Source: Armatimonadota bacterium (GTDB lineage Bacteria > Armatimonadota > UBA5829). Taken from it: a DNA stretch of 6,435 nt. The position numbers and the translations under genes were made by a program. The notes beneath the pieces are model-generated. The model ran no database searches and was not told the origin of the DNA. It was given only the letters and a program-made list of their open reading frames with translations. This document shows, piece by piece, positions 1 through 6,430 of this stretch. The stretch is from assembly GCA_023398345.1 (NCBI GenBank), contig JAEWSK010000245.1, forward strand, positions 1 through 6,435, in the 5' to 3' direction. Each line of letters starts with the position of its first letter. The first letter of the stretch is position 1.

Positions 1-1887
1 ATCTAGCGCTTTAGCATAACTTGGAGTTTCATCGACACACTTTTTATATGATGCAAGCGCATCGTCAGGCTTGCCCATGCTCTCTTGGACACTGCCGGTA
101 AGATAGTAGCCATTGCCCTTAATTGAAGCGTCGCTGTTCTTGGTCAACTCAGCATACTGAACGAGCGCGCCGTCGTAGTCTTTCTTTTTAACAAGAAAAT
201 CTGCGTATTGTGTCCGCGCATTTATATCGGTCGGGTGCGCATCAACGATCTTCTTGCTTTCTTCAATGGCCGTATCAAGCTGGTTCATCTTATCGTAAAG
301 CCTCGGAATGGCCATCGCAGTGCTTACGTCGTCTTTTTTGAGACTCACCAACTTGCGGTATGTATCGATCTCACTCTTATAATCTGCCTTAGAGTCGTAA
401 ACATTTGCAATGCGAAGCAGAGTATTGGCGTTTTTTGGGTTAATAGCCAGAATCTTTTTGTATTGCTCAAGGGCAACATCCGATTTTTTCTGCTGTTCGT
501 ATATTTCCCCGAGCACCAGCAGTGGCGCTTCGTTCTTTGGTTCTTTAGCAGTAGCTTTCTGGAGAAGCATTATAGCGTCATCAAACTTTTTAGCCTGCTG
601 CAAGCAGGAAGCCGCGCTGACCATAGTCGGCACGTCCCCGTTTTTCTTATTCATTGCCTTTTGATACTCTGCTGACGCAAGATCATATTTCTGTTGCATC
701 TGCAGCTTTGAGGCAATTTTCAAGTTTGGCGTTGGGTCTTTAGGATAGCTCTGCTCCCACTTGCGCAGGATTGCAATGGACTCGTCAGTTTTTCCTTCTG
801 ACTCCAGCACATATGCATACACATCGATTGCTTGCTTATCTTTGGGGGCCAAATCCACTGCCGTTTTCGCTTGAATATGAGCCTCTTTGAGCTTCTTTAA
901 ATTAGCACTATTTAGCGCCAGAACAACGTTTACTGGCGTATCCGAGCGTGTCATCTTAGCAGCCAACAAGTAGGGTTCGGCCTCTTTGAACTGTCCCTTG
1001 CCGTATAGCAATCGACCAAGGGTCAAGTTGTATTCATAGTCCGTTTTATTTTTTGCGATGGCTTTCTTTAGCACACTAATTGCGCCATCGGTCTTGTTAG
1101 TCAAGCTGTTGAGCTGCGCAATGCTCATCACTGCGCCATGCGCCAATGGCGAGTCTGTCCATGCGATCTTATCTAGGTGCGCTATAGCGCCAGCGAAGTC
1201 TTTCAGATTCTCACATGCCAACGCTGCGAGCATACGTCCGCGCTGGTCATCGGGAGATAGATAGAGAAACTTATTAAGCGTCTTGCGTGCATCCGAATAC
1301 TGCTTGAGATTGACCTGGCAGTAGCCAAGATTATACAACGCACCTTTGTCATTTGGATTTAATGCTGCGGCCTTTTTGAAAGCCGGCGCTGCAGCTTTGA
1401 TATTCTTGTTCTGCAGATAGGTCACGCCAAGAAGATACTGTGCGGCTCCGTCTTTTGGCGAAACTGCGGCTGCCTTTTTCGCATAAGTCAGTGCGTTTGC
1501 GTTCTTCCCGCGAAGAAGAAGCACTCTAGTCAATTGAGTCAGCGCCACTGGGTTTTTGGGCTGAAAAACAAGAGCTTGTTTAAAAGACGACTCAGCATTA
1601 GCCGCGTCCTGTTTCTGCATATAGCACATGCCCAAGTTTATGTAAACCACGGGCTGCCCAGGCATCAGTTTTTTAACGATGCGAAACTCTGCAATAGCAG
1701 CGTCAACTTTGCCTGACCTTGCAAACTGAACTGCATTTGCAAAGTGCTTCTGAGCTTCGGCCGGAGCCTGCTTTTTCGCTTTTGCCGGAGCTGGTTGGTT
1801 TTGTTCAAAAGAAAACTGTGCGGATGCGCATTGGGAGAGCGCGATGAAACATGCGATAATTATCGCAATACGAATGCGAGGAACCAT
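1..1887 (-). CDS. Exported TPR-repeat protein, cut at the left edge (C-terminus missing)
   Basis: The minus frame is open from ATG 1887 to the left edge, giving 629 codons with no stop, so the C-terminus lies outside the window. Residues 1-23 look like a Sec signal peptide: basic MVPRIR, a hydrophobic stretch of Ile, Ala and Phe, then an AxA-type site (ASA before Q24). C20 sits in LSQC, a poor lipobox, so signal peptidase I cleavage is likelier than a lipoprotein. A short Pro/Ala/Lys linker (about 31-43) follows. From about residue 44 to the edge there is a run of roughly 34-residue TPR units with the usual small and aromatic helix positions and Asn-Pro-like turns, for example 80-113, 148-181 and 454-487. 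I estimate 15 or more repeats. TPR solenoids act as protein-binding scaffolds. No enzymatic domain is visible, so the partner and function are unknown. The protein is probably periplasmic or outer-membrane associated. TTG 1896 (three residues longer) is an alternative start, favoured by ribosome-binding-site spacing. Confidence 0.9.
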   Translation of the reverse strand, partial: MVPRIRIAIIIACFIALSQCASAQFSFEQNQPAPAKAKKQAPAEAQKHFANAVQFARSGKVDAAIAEFRIVKKLMPGQPVVYINLGMCYMQKQDAANAESSFKQALVFQPKNPVALTQLTRVLLLRGKNANALTYAKKAAAVSPKDGAAQYLLGVTYLQNKNIKAAAPAFKKAAALNPNDKGALYNLGYCQVNLKQYSDARKTLNKFLYLSPDDQRGRMLAALACENLKDFAGAIAHLDKIAWTDSPLAHGAVMSIAQLNSLTNKTDGAISVLKKAIAKNKTDYEYNLTLGRLLYGKGQFKEAEPYLLAAKMTRSDTPVNVVLALNSANLKKLKEAHIQAKTAVDLAPKDKQAIDVYAYVLESEGKTDESIAILRKWEQSYPKDPTPNLKIASKLQMQQKYDLASAEYQKAMNKKNGDVPTMVSAASCLQQAKKFDDAIMLLQKATAKEPKNEAPLLVLGEIYEQQKKSDVALEQYKKILAINPKNANTLLRIANVYDSKADYKSEIDTYRKLVSLKKDDVSTAMAIPRLYDKMNQLDTAIEESKKIVDAHPTDINARTQYADFLVKKKDYDGALVQYAELTKNSDASIKGNGYYLTGSVQESMGKPDDALASYKKCVDETPSYAKALD

Positions 1888-1902
1888 AGATATCAAGATA
1901 CA

Positions 1903-1909
1903 CACCTCT
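1903..1909 (-). promoter_or_regulatory. Ribosome-binding site of the TPR gene; favours a TTG start
   Basis: The minus strand reads AGAGGTG here. It lies 6 nt before an in-frame TTG (1896-1894) but 15 nt before the ATG at 1887. By spacing alone the TTG is the better start and would add the residues M-I-S to the N-terminus. The signal peptide works with either start, so the sequence does not settle the choice. Confidence 0.55.
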
Positions 1910-1920
1910 ACTGAAGCATC

Positions 1921-1929
1921 TGATACAAT
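1921..1929 (+). promoter_or_regulatory. Possible extended -10 promoter for the first phosphoribosyltransferase gene
   Basis: The plus strand reads TGA followed by TACAAT (1924-1929), an extended -10 (TGn plus a 5-of-6 hexamer). No good -35 lies 16-18 bp upstream, so it would depend on the TG motif or an activator. Transcription would start near 1936, giving a leader of about 125 nt before GTG 2061. It overlaps the leftward -10 (1928-1933), so polymerase could not occupy both. I found no better rightward promoter between 1897 and 2060. Confidence 0.35.
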
Positions 1930-1956
1930 TTTATTGTTGCACACGCAAAAAGTCAA
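1928..1956 (-). promoter_or_regulatory. Sigma70/sigmaA-type promoter of the TPR gene
   Basis: On the minus strand, TTGACT (1956-1951, 5 of 6 to consensus) is followed by exactly 17 bp and then TAAAAT (1933-1928, 5 of 6). The expected transcription start is near 1921. This leaves a leader of about 25-34 nt that carries the AGAGGTG ribosome-binding site. It is the best promoter match in the window and is correctly placed for the gene below it. Confidence 0.75.
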
Positions 1957-2000
1957 TGATGACTGGACGCAATCTCCATCTAGCACGATGGATATGCGGG

Positions 2001-2032
2001 AATATCGCGATATTTGGGAAAGAATATCGAGA
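2001..2032. promoter_or_regulatory. Palindrome plus repeated half-site; candidate operator
   Basis: AATATCGCGATATT at 2001-2014 is a perfect 14-bp inverted repeat. A second related word, AATATCGAGA, begins at 2023, 22 bp after the first (AATATCGCGA), which is about two helical turns. Both lie in non-coding DNA between the divergent promoters and the ribosome-binding site of the first phosphoribosyltransferase. This layout would suit a dimeric repressor or a roadblock site. No regulator gene is in the window. Words such as AATATCG also occur by chance inside lon (4139, about 4961), so the half-site alone means little. Confidence 0.3.
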
Positions 2033-2042
2033 CGGTCAGTGT

Positions 2043-2047
2043 GGAGG
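2043..2047 (+). promoter_or_regulatory. Ribosome-binding site deciding the GTG start of the first phosphoribosyltransferase
   Basis: GGAGG lies 13 nt upstream of GTG 2061. The spacing is slightly long, but it is the only strong Shine-Dalgarno match near this gene. The upstream in-frame ATG at 1956 has no such site. Confidence 0.55.
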
Positions 2048-2060
2048 CGTTAGTGCGATT

Positions 2061-2720
2061 GTGGACTCAAATTTTGCACTATTCGAAAACAGGCAGCATG
2101 CCGGCAGAGAACTTGCTCGCAGCCTTGAGCAATTCCGAGGATCAGGTGCAATAGTTCTTGCGATACCGCGTGGAGGAGTGATCGTTGGCTTTGAAGTATC
2201 TCGTGCACTCGATCTCAAACTCGACGTGATCGTATCGCGAAAGATTGGTGCGCCGGATCAGCCTGAACTCGCAATCGGAGCAGTTGCCAGTTGGGGCGAT
2301 CATGATGCAATCCTCGATAAAAAACTAATTAGCATGCTAAATGTGTCTCGTGATTATATCGAGCACGAGGCCCAGATGCAGCTTTCAGAAATTAACAGAC
2401 GGCTGAACGCCTACCGTGGAACGCTCGATCCGCCAGAGGTAAAAAACAAGTCAGTTCTTCTAGTCGATGACGGCATTGCTACCGGATATACGATTCGCGC
2501 GGCCTCAGTAGCCCTACGCAATTTGGGCGCATCAAGAATTATATTGGCTGTTCCAGTTGCGCCGCAGGACTCGCTGAATGATATCAGTCCGTATTTTGAT
2601 GATATAATCTGCCTCAAAACACCATATCCATTTTTTGCAGTTGGATATTGGTATAAAGATTTTACGCAGGTCACGGACGATGAGGTAATTGCACTTATTC
2701 GCACCGACCACACGATATAG
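2061..2720 (+). CDS. Phosphoribosyltransferase-fold protein, COG1926-like (copy 1)
   Basis: This is a 219-residue type I phosphoribosyltransferase-fold protein. The PRPP-binding loop is clear: VLLVDDGIATGYT (132-144), with the Asp-Asp pair at 136-137 and Thr141-Gly142. Other family blocks are FENRQHAG (8-15), IPRGGVIVGFE (35-45), SRKIGAPDQPELAIGAVA (59-76) and a C-terminal PFFAVGYWYKDFTQVTD-type stretch. There is no signal peptide or membrane segment, so it is cytoplasmic. The substrate base of this family is not established as far as I know, and no specific reaction is assigned. The frame is open back to ATG 1956, but that start would add 35 residues unlike the family and lacks a ribosome-binding site. 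GTG 2061 gives an N-terminus matching copy 2 (LFENR). The gene is divergent from the TPR gene and 107 bp upstream of its paralogue. Confidence 0.88.
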   Translation: MDSNFALFENRQHAGRELARSLEQFRGSGAIVLAIPRGGVIVGFEVSRALDLKLDVIVSRKIGAPDQPELAIGAVASWGDHDAILDKKLISMLNVSRDYIEHEAQMQLSEINRRLNAYRGTLDPPEVKNKSVLLVDDGIATGYTIRAASVALRNLGASRIILAVPVAPQDSLNDISPYFDDIICLKTPYPFFAVGYWYKDFTQVTDDEVIALIRTDHTI

Positions 2721-2775
2721 CAACTGGACATCGCGTTTATCCATAGTTAACGATGGGAAACAATGATGAGTCGGC

Positions 2776-2804
2776 TTGATACTGGACGGACTGCCCCGTA
2801 TTCT
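2776..2804 (+). promoter_or_regulatory. Possible promoter of the second phosphoribosyltransferase gene
   Basis: TTGATA (2776-2781, 5 of 6 to consensus) is followed by 17 bp and then TATTCT (2799-2804, 4 of 6). Transcription would start near 2811, just ahead of the ribosome-binding site GGAG (2816-2819). With a 107-bp gap after copy 1, separate transcription is plausible, though no terminator hairpin was seen in the gap. Co-transcription from upstream therefore remains possible. The rest of the gap (2721-2775) holds nothing I recognise except short words shared with the copy 1 upstream region. Confidence 0.45.
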
Positions 2805-2827
2805 GCGGTTGGAACGGAGAAAATTGG

Positions 2828-3463
2828 ATGCATGTGCTGTTCGAGAACAGGCTTGAGGCGGGGAAAAGAATTGCGAAAAGACTTGCGCGCTATCACTCGT
2901 CAGACGCCGTCATTCTGGCGATACCACGAGGAGGAGTTCCTGTCGCTGCGTCTGCCGCGCAACGGCTTCAGCTCATGTGGAGCTTTATAGTTACGCGCAA
3001 ACTGCCAGTGCCTGCCAACCCAGAGGCTGGTTTTGGAGCTGTTTCAAACGATGGGACGATTGCTCTTAACAAGGCAATGCTTACAGGACTGCATCTAGCG
3101 CGAGAACAAATCAAAGAAATTGCGGAGCAAATAAGCAGCGAAGTGTCGCGCTGCACCGACCTTTACTCTCAATTTAAGCCACAAATACCCATATCCGGCA
3201 AACCAGTGATAATTATCGATGATGGTGTCGCAAGCGGCTATACGATGCTAGCAGCAATAAAGTCCGTCCGCAAGCACAACCCCAAATCAATAATTGCAGC
3301 AGCACCGGTCGCATCAAGATCGGCAGTGGCACTTATAGAGGAATGGGCTGATGAATGCGAATTTGAGATAGTAAGCCCCGCCGTGCCATTTGCAGTTGCA
3401 GATTTCTATGTTGCATGGCGCGATCTTACCGACGAAGACTTACTACCTATTTTCACTTCTTAA
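2828..3463 (+). CDS. Phosphoribosyltransferase-fold protein, COG1926-like (copy 2)
   Basis: This 211-residue paralogue of the preceding gene starts at ATG 2828, with GGAG 8 nt upstream. The blocks run in the same order: LFENRLEAG (4-12), IPRGGVPVAAS (32-42), TRKLPVPANPEAGFGAVS (56-73) and the PRPP-binding loop VIIIDDGVASGYT (127-139). Ser136 replaces the Thr found in copy 1. Compared with copy 1, Glu45 aligns with Ser42 and Asp55 with Ser52. The Pro-Glu-Ala-Gly-Phe-Gly block also differs from the Pro-Glu-Leu-Ala-Ile-Gly of copy 1. The two are therefore distinct subtypes rather than a recent duplication, and may use different substrates. The protein is cytoplasmic, with no signal or membrane segment. 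The substrate is unknown. The gene ends 55 bp from the convergent lon gene. Confidence 0.87.
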   Translation: MHVLFENRLEAGKRIAKRLARYHSSDAVILAIPRGGVPVAASAAQRLQLMWSFIVTRKLPVPANPEAGFGAVSNDGTIALNKAMLTGLHLAREQIKEIAEQISSEVSRCTDLYSQFKPQIPISGKPVIIIDDGVASGYTMLAAIKSVRKHNPKSIIAAAPVASRSAVALIEEWADECEFEIVSPAVPFAVADFYVAWRDLTDEDLLPIFTS

Positions 3464-3467
3464 CATT

Positions 3468-3487
3468 TAGGGCTATGCCCCACCCTA
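3468..3487. terminator. Weak hairpin between convergent genes; doubtful terminator
   Basis: TAGGG (3468-3472) can pair with CCCTA (3483-3487) around a 10-nt loop. Alternatively GGGC (3470-3473) can pair with GCCC (3477-3480). The hairpin lies just after the stop of copy 2 and about 30 nt past the stop of lon on the other strand, so it could serve both. No T-run follows on either strand and the stem is short. If it terminates at all, it is not a canonical intrinsic terminator. Confidence 0.2.
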
Positions 3488-3518
3488 GAGCACACCAGTA
3501 ACTGACGAAAGAACTCAA

Positions 3519-5954
3519 TCAACTTGCCGAAGCTGGCTTGCGCGCTGCGTCAGACTTTTTGTGTTTATGCTCCAAAGCCAGATTCAGGGTCTGGGCAACA
3601 GTATCGACATATTCGATTTTCATCTCACTCCGAACATCTTCCGGCACTTCTTCGATAACGTCCTTGCGGTTGTCCTTTGGCACAATGACGGTTTCGACGC
3701 CGGCTCTACGCGCGGCCAAGATTTTTTCTTTTATGCCGCCAACCGGCAAAACTTTGCCTCGAAGCGTGATCTCGCCAGTCATTGCAAGTCGCGGCTTGAC
3801 TTTGCGACCACTCAGAAGCGAGGCCAGTGCAGTTGCCATAGTAACGCCTGCGCTGGGGCCATCCTTAGGAATTGCTCCGGCTGGAACATGCAGATGAATG
3901 TCGGATTCTTTATAAAAATCCGCATCAATGTCCAATGCCGTGCTGTGACTGCGAATGTAACTCAGAGCCGCTTGCGCGGACTCTTTCATTACATCTCCCA
4001 AATGCCCTGTCGTAAGCAATTGCTTACCGCCCTGCATTCTTGTCGCCTCGACAAATAGTACGTCTCCACCAGTTGGAGTCCATGCCAGTCCCACAGCGAC
4101 ACCGGGTTCGTCAGTTCTATCGGCAAGCTCCTCATATGAATATCGCGGCACTCCCAGATATTCATGCACCTGTTTGACAGTCACACGAACGAGTTTTGTT
4201 CTGCCTTCAGCCCACTCACGCGCGGCCTTTCGACAGATTGCGGCAATATTGCGCTCAAGATTGCGGACTCCTGCTTCACGCGTATAGCTCCTGGCAATCT
4301 CGGTGATGCCTGCATCCAAGAACACAATATGCTTGCCTTTTTTAAGGCCATGCTCATCGAGTTGCTTGGGCACTAGGTGGCGTTTGGCAATTTCCAACTT
4401 CTCTTCTTCTGTATAACCGGCAATCTCGAGTATCTCCATTCGATCCCGCAGCGGCGGAAGGATCGTATCGAGCACGTTAGCAGTCGTTATGAATAGCACT
4501 TTAGATAAATCGAATGGAACTTCCAGATAGTGATCCCTAAATGTCGAATTTTGCTCAGGATCGAGCACTTCAAGCAGCGCCGAAGACGGGTCGCCGCGAA
4601 AATCGGCCCCAACCTTGTCAATCTCATCCAACATGAACACTGGGTTATGCGAGCCAGCGCGCTTGATATTTTGTATAATCTGACCGGGCAGCGCGCCAAT
4701 ATATGTGCGCCTATGGCCTCTGATTTCGGCTTCGTCCCTAACACCGCCCAGGCTCATTCTTACAAACTTGCGCCCAAGTGCGCGCGCTATGGACTTGCCA
4801 AGCGAAGTTTTGCCTACACCGGGAGGCCCGACGAAGCATAAGATCGGATGACGCATTTCGCCGGCTTCTCTAAACTTGCGCACGGAGAGATACTCCAAAA
4901 CTCTCTCTTTTACTTTATTCAACCCGTAATGATCCTCATCGAGTATTTCATGAACGAGAGGAATATCGAGGTTGTCCTGAGTATATGTGTTCCAAGGAAT
5001 GCTTACGAGAGAATCTATAAATGTTCTCGAAACCGTATATTCAGGCGCTGCCAGAGACATTCGACTCAACCTGTCGAGTTCTCTAAGCGCTTCTTTTTCG
5101 GCCTCTTCGGTCATTTTTGCCTTGGCGATCTTATCACGCAATTCCTCGACTTCGGCAGTGCGTTCGTCACCTTCACCAAGCTCGTGTTGAATCGCCTTAA
5201 TTTGCTCTCGCAGATAATATTCGCGCTGAGTCTTACCCATCTCCGAATGAACTTGAGATTGGATTTTACTGCCCAGTTCAAGAACTTCGACTTCTCGCAT
5301 CAAAATGGTTAAGAGTGCTCGCAAGCGCTCCTTCGTGCCGGGCATCTCAAGCAAAGACTGCTTTTCGGAGTTTGGAATTGGCAGATGCAGCGCAACAGTG
5401 TCGGCAAGCACGCCGGGCTTTGTTATCGCCGTCGTGATGCTTTGAAGCTCGTCAGGCAAATTTGGAGATAGCGAGACGACTTTTTCAAAGTTGTCTGAAA
5501 CGTTGCGGCGCAGCGCTTCGATTTCGACGACGTCAGCCTCGGAGTAGTCGGTTATTTCAGGAATTTCTTCAACTTTTACCCTCAGATATGGCTCGGTCTG
5601 CACGCATTCTATGACTCTAATACGTCGCAGCCCCTGTATAATAAGCCGCTGATGCTCCGGAAGACGCAGCATAGTATGTATTGCCGCTGCCACACCGATT
5701 CGATATACGTCGTTGCAGCCGGGAACTTCAGTGTTGGGGTCTTTGAGTGTTGATAGCGCAATAATGCGTGAATCGCTGACAACCGCGTCGTCGACAAGTT
5801 TCATCGAGCTTTCTCGTGATACGATCAGCGGCATTACGACCATCGGAAATAGCACCGTATCTTTAATCGGCAGCAGGCTTAATTCCTCGGGAATAACAAT
5901 CCCGCGATCAATCGTGCCGGCATCCGTTTTTTCTTCACCCAATTCAATATCCAT
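3519..5954 (-). CDS. lon: ATP-dependent protease Lon (LonA type)
   Basis: This complete 811-residue protein is slightly longer than E. coli Lon (784). It is a cytoplasmic AAA+ serine protease that unfolds and degrades misfolded and some regulatory proteins as a ring hexamer. Domains in order: N-terminal substrate-binding domain (about 24-220), a charged helical, probably coiled-coil region (about 225-300), the AAA+ module (about 340-590) and the protease domain (about 605-790). The AAA+ module shows Walker A GPPGVGKT (376-383), Walker B MLDEID (441-446), sensor-1 Asn493, an arginine-finger candidate Arg505 and sensor-2 Arg564 in AGVRNLER. The catalytic dyad is Ser701 in PKDGPSAG and Lys744 in GGIKEK, 43 residues apart as in E. 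coli (S679/K722). The end is a short Lys/Ala/Ser-rich tail (794-811). All key residues are present, so it should be active. ATG 5954 lies 6 bp after the hsp20 stop, which indicates one operon and likely translational coupling. Confidence 0.98.
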   Translation of the reverse strand: MDIELGEEKTDAGTIDRGIVIPEELSLLPIKDTVLFPMVVMPLIVSRESSMKLVDDAVVSDSRIIALSTLKDPNTEVPGCNDVYRIGVAAAIHTMLRLPEHQRLIIQGLRRIRVIECVQTEPYLRVKVEEIPEITDYSEADVVEIEALRRNVSDNFEKVVSLSPNLPDELQSITTAITKPGVLADTVALHLPIPNSEKQSLLEMPGTKERLRALLTILMREVEVLELGSKIQSQVHSEMGKTQREYYLREQIKAIQHELGEGDERTAEVEELRDKIAKAKMTEEAEKEALRELDRLSRMSLAAPEYTVSRTFIDSLVSIPWNTYTQDNLDIPLVHEILDEDHYGLNKVKERVLEYLSVRKFREAGEMRHPILCFVGPPGVGKTSLGKSIARALGRKFVRMSLGGVRDEAEIRGHRRTYIGALPGQIIQNIKRAGSHNPVFMLDEIDKVGADFRGDPSSALLEVLDPEQNSTFRDHYLEVPFDLSKVLFITTANVLDTILPPLRDRMEILEIAGYTEEEKLEIAKRHLVPKQLDEHGLKKGKHIVFLDAGITEIARSYTREAGVRNLERNIAAICRKAAREWAEGRTKLVRVTVKQVHEYLGVPRYSYEELADRTDEPGVAVGLAWTPTGGDVLFVEATRMQGGKQLLTTGHLGDVMKESAQAALSYIRSHSTALDIDADFYKESDIHLHVPAGAIPKDGPSAGVTMATALASLLSGRKVKPRLAMTGEITLRGKVLPVGGIKEKILAARRAGVETVIVPKDNRKDVIEEVPEDVRSEMKIEYVDTVAQTLNLALEHKHKKSDAARKPASAS

Positions 5955-5960
5955 CCGTGA

Positions 5961-6416
5961 TTAACCCTCAATCTCAATCTTTGTGCTAACAGTTCTGAGT
6001 GTCTTTTTGGGCAGCACAACTTTGAGAAATCCATCCTTATAAGTAGCAGCAAGCTTGTCTCGTTCTATAGCAACTTCCGCGGGCAGCGCCACTATTCGTT
6101 CAAATGGTCCGTAGTAGATCTCCAACTGGTAGTAGCGCACACGCTCTGTTTTGTCTTCGTCCTGCTCGACGCGCATGCCGCGCAGCGTAAGAAACTTGTT
6201 GTCCGAAGAAATGGAGAGTTCCATCTTATCCGGTGCGAGTCCTGCAGCGCAAACCTTTACAACTACGTTCTCGGCAGTCTCATATACGTCCACGCGCGGC
6301 GTCCACAACTCACCGGCCATCCCGGACGCGCGAAATACCTGCAACAACATGTTATCTGACACACGACGCATCTCGCGTTCCAGTTCTTCGAGCATTTCAT
6401 CATATGACTTGAACAT
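5961..6416 (-). CDS. Small heat-shock protein, Hsp20/alpha-crystallin family
   Basis: This complete 151-residue protein is of normal length for a bacterial small heat-shock protein. It is an ATP-independent holdase that binds unfolding proteins and forms oligomers in the cytoplasm. A charged, amphipathic N-terminal arm (1-37) precedes the alpha-crystallin domain, which starts at W38 (WTPRVDVYE) and ends near 137. The family signature lies at 128-137: Asp-Gly-Phe-Leu-Lys-Val-Val-Leu-Pro-Lys. The C-terminal extension ends in Ile147-Glu-Ile149, the I-x-I motif that docks onto neighbouring subunits. One oddity is KVCAAGL (54-60), where many homologues have a Leu-Pro or Met-Pro before Gly. ATG 6416 has a strong ribosome-binding site. 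It is the first gene of the operon visible here, and the promoter is outside the window, so heat-shock control cannot be judged. Confidence 0.95.
   Translation of the reverse strand: MFKSYDEMLEELEREMRRVSDNMLLQVFRASGMAGELWTPRVDVYETAENVVVKVCAAGLAPDKMELSISSDNKFLTLRGMRVEQDEDKTERVRYYQLEIYYGPFERIVALPAEVAIERDKLAATYKDGFLKVVLPKKTLRTVSTKIEIEG
5965..5969 (-). promoter_or_regulatory. lon ribosome-binding site inside the end of hsp20
   Basis: GAGGG on the minus strand lies 10 nt before the lon ATG. It is formed by the last hsp20 codons (Glu-Gly, just ahead of the TAA stop). Ribosomes finishing hsp20 would cover or unmask it, which suggests translational coupling of the two genes. Confidence 0.7.
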
Positions 6417-6423
6417 ATTAACG

Positions 6424-6430
6424 CCACCCT
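6424..6430 (-). promoter_or_regulatory. hsp20 ribosome-binding site
   Basis: AGGGTGG on the minus strand lies 7 nt before ATG 6416, so it supports that start. Only 19 bp upstream of the gene are in the window. No promoter or CIRCE-type operator can be seen there. Confidence 0.75.

Noticed and set aside
208..675. Plus-strand open frame of 155 codons inside the left region
   Set aside because: It is antisense to the continuous TPR coding frame, whose repeats are unmistakable across this stretch. The plus-strand translation has no recognisable domain.
1852..1867. Perfect 16-bp palindrome TGCGATAATTATCGCA near the 5' end of the TPR gene
   Set aside because: It lies within signal-peptide codons for an Ile-Ile-Ile run. 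The same core, GATAATTATC, recurs at 3208-3217 where copy 2 encodes another Ile run. Codon content explains it better than regulation.
1844..2053. Plus-strand 69-codon frame crossing the divergent control region
   Set aside because: It overlaps the antisense of the TPR signal peptide and the promoter elements, has no clear ribosome-binding site and matches nothing recognisable.
1956..2060. N-terminal extension of phosphoribosyltransferase copy 1 from ATG 1956
   Set aside because: There is no ribosome-binding site before it. The 35 extra residues are unlike copy 2, and the stretch contains the palindrome. GTG 2061 fits the family N-terminus.
2763..2990. Plus-strand 75-codon frame overlapping the start of copy 2
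   Set aside because: It is out of frame with the clear phosphoribosyltransferase and lacks its own translation signals or domain.
3561..5312. Several plus-strand open frames of 70-165 codons opposite lon
   Set aside because: They are shadows of the lon frame, which has all Lon domains and catalytic residues intact across this region.
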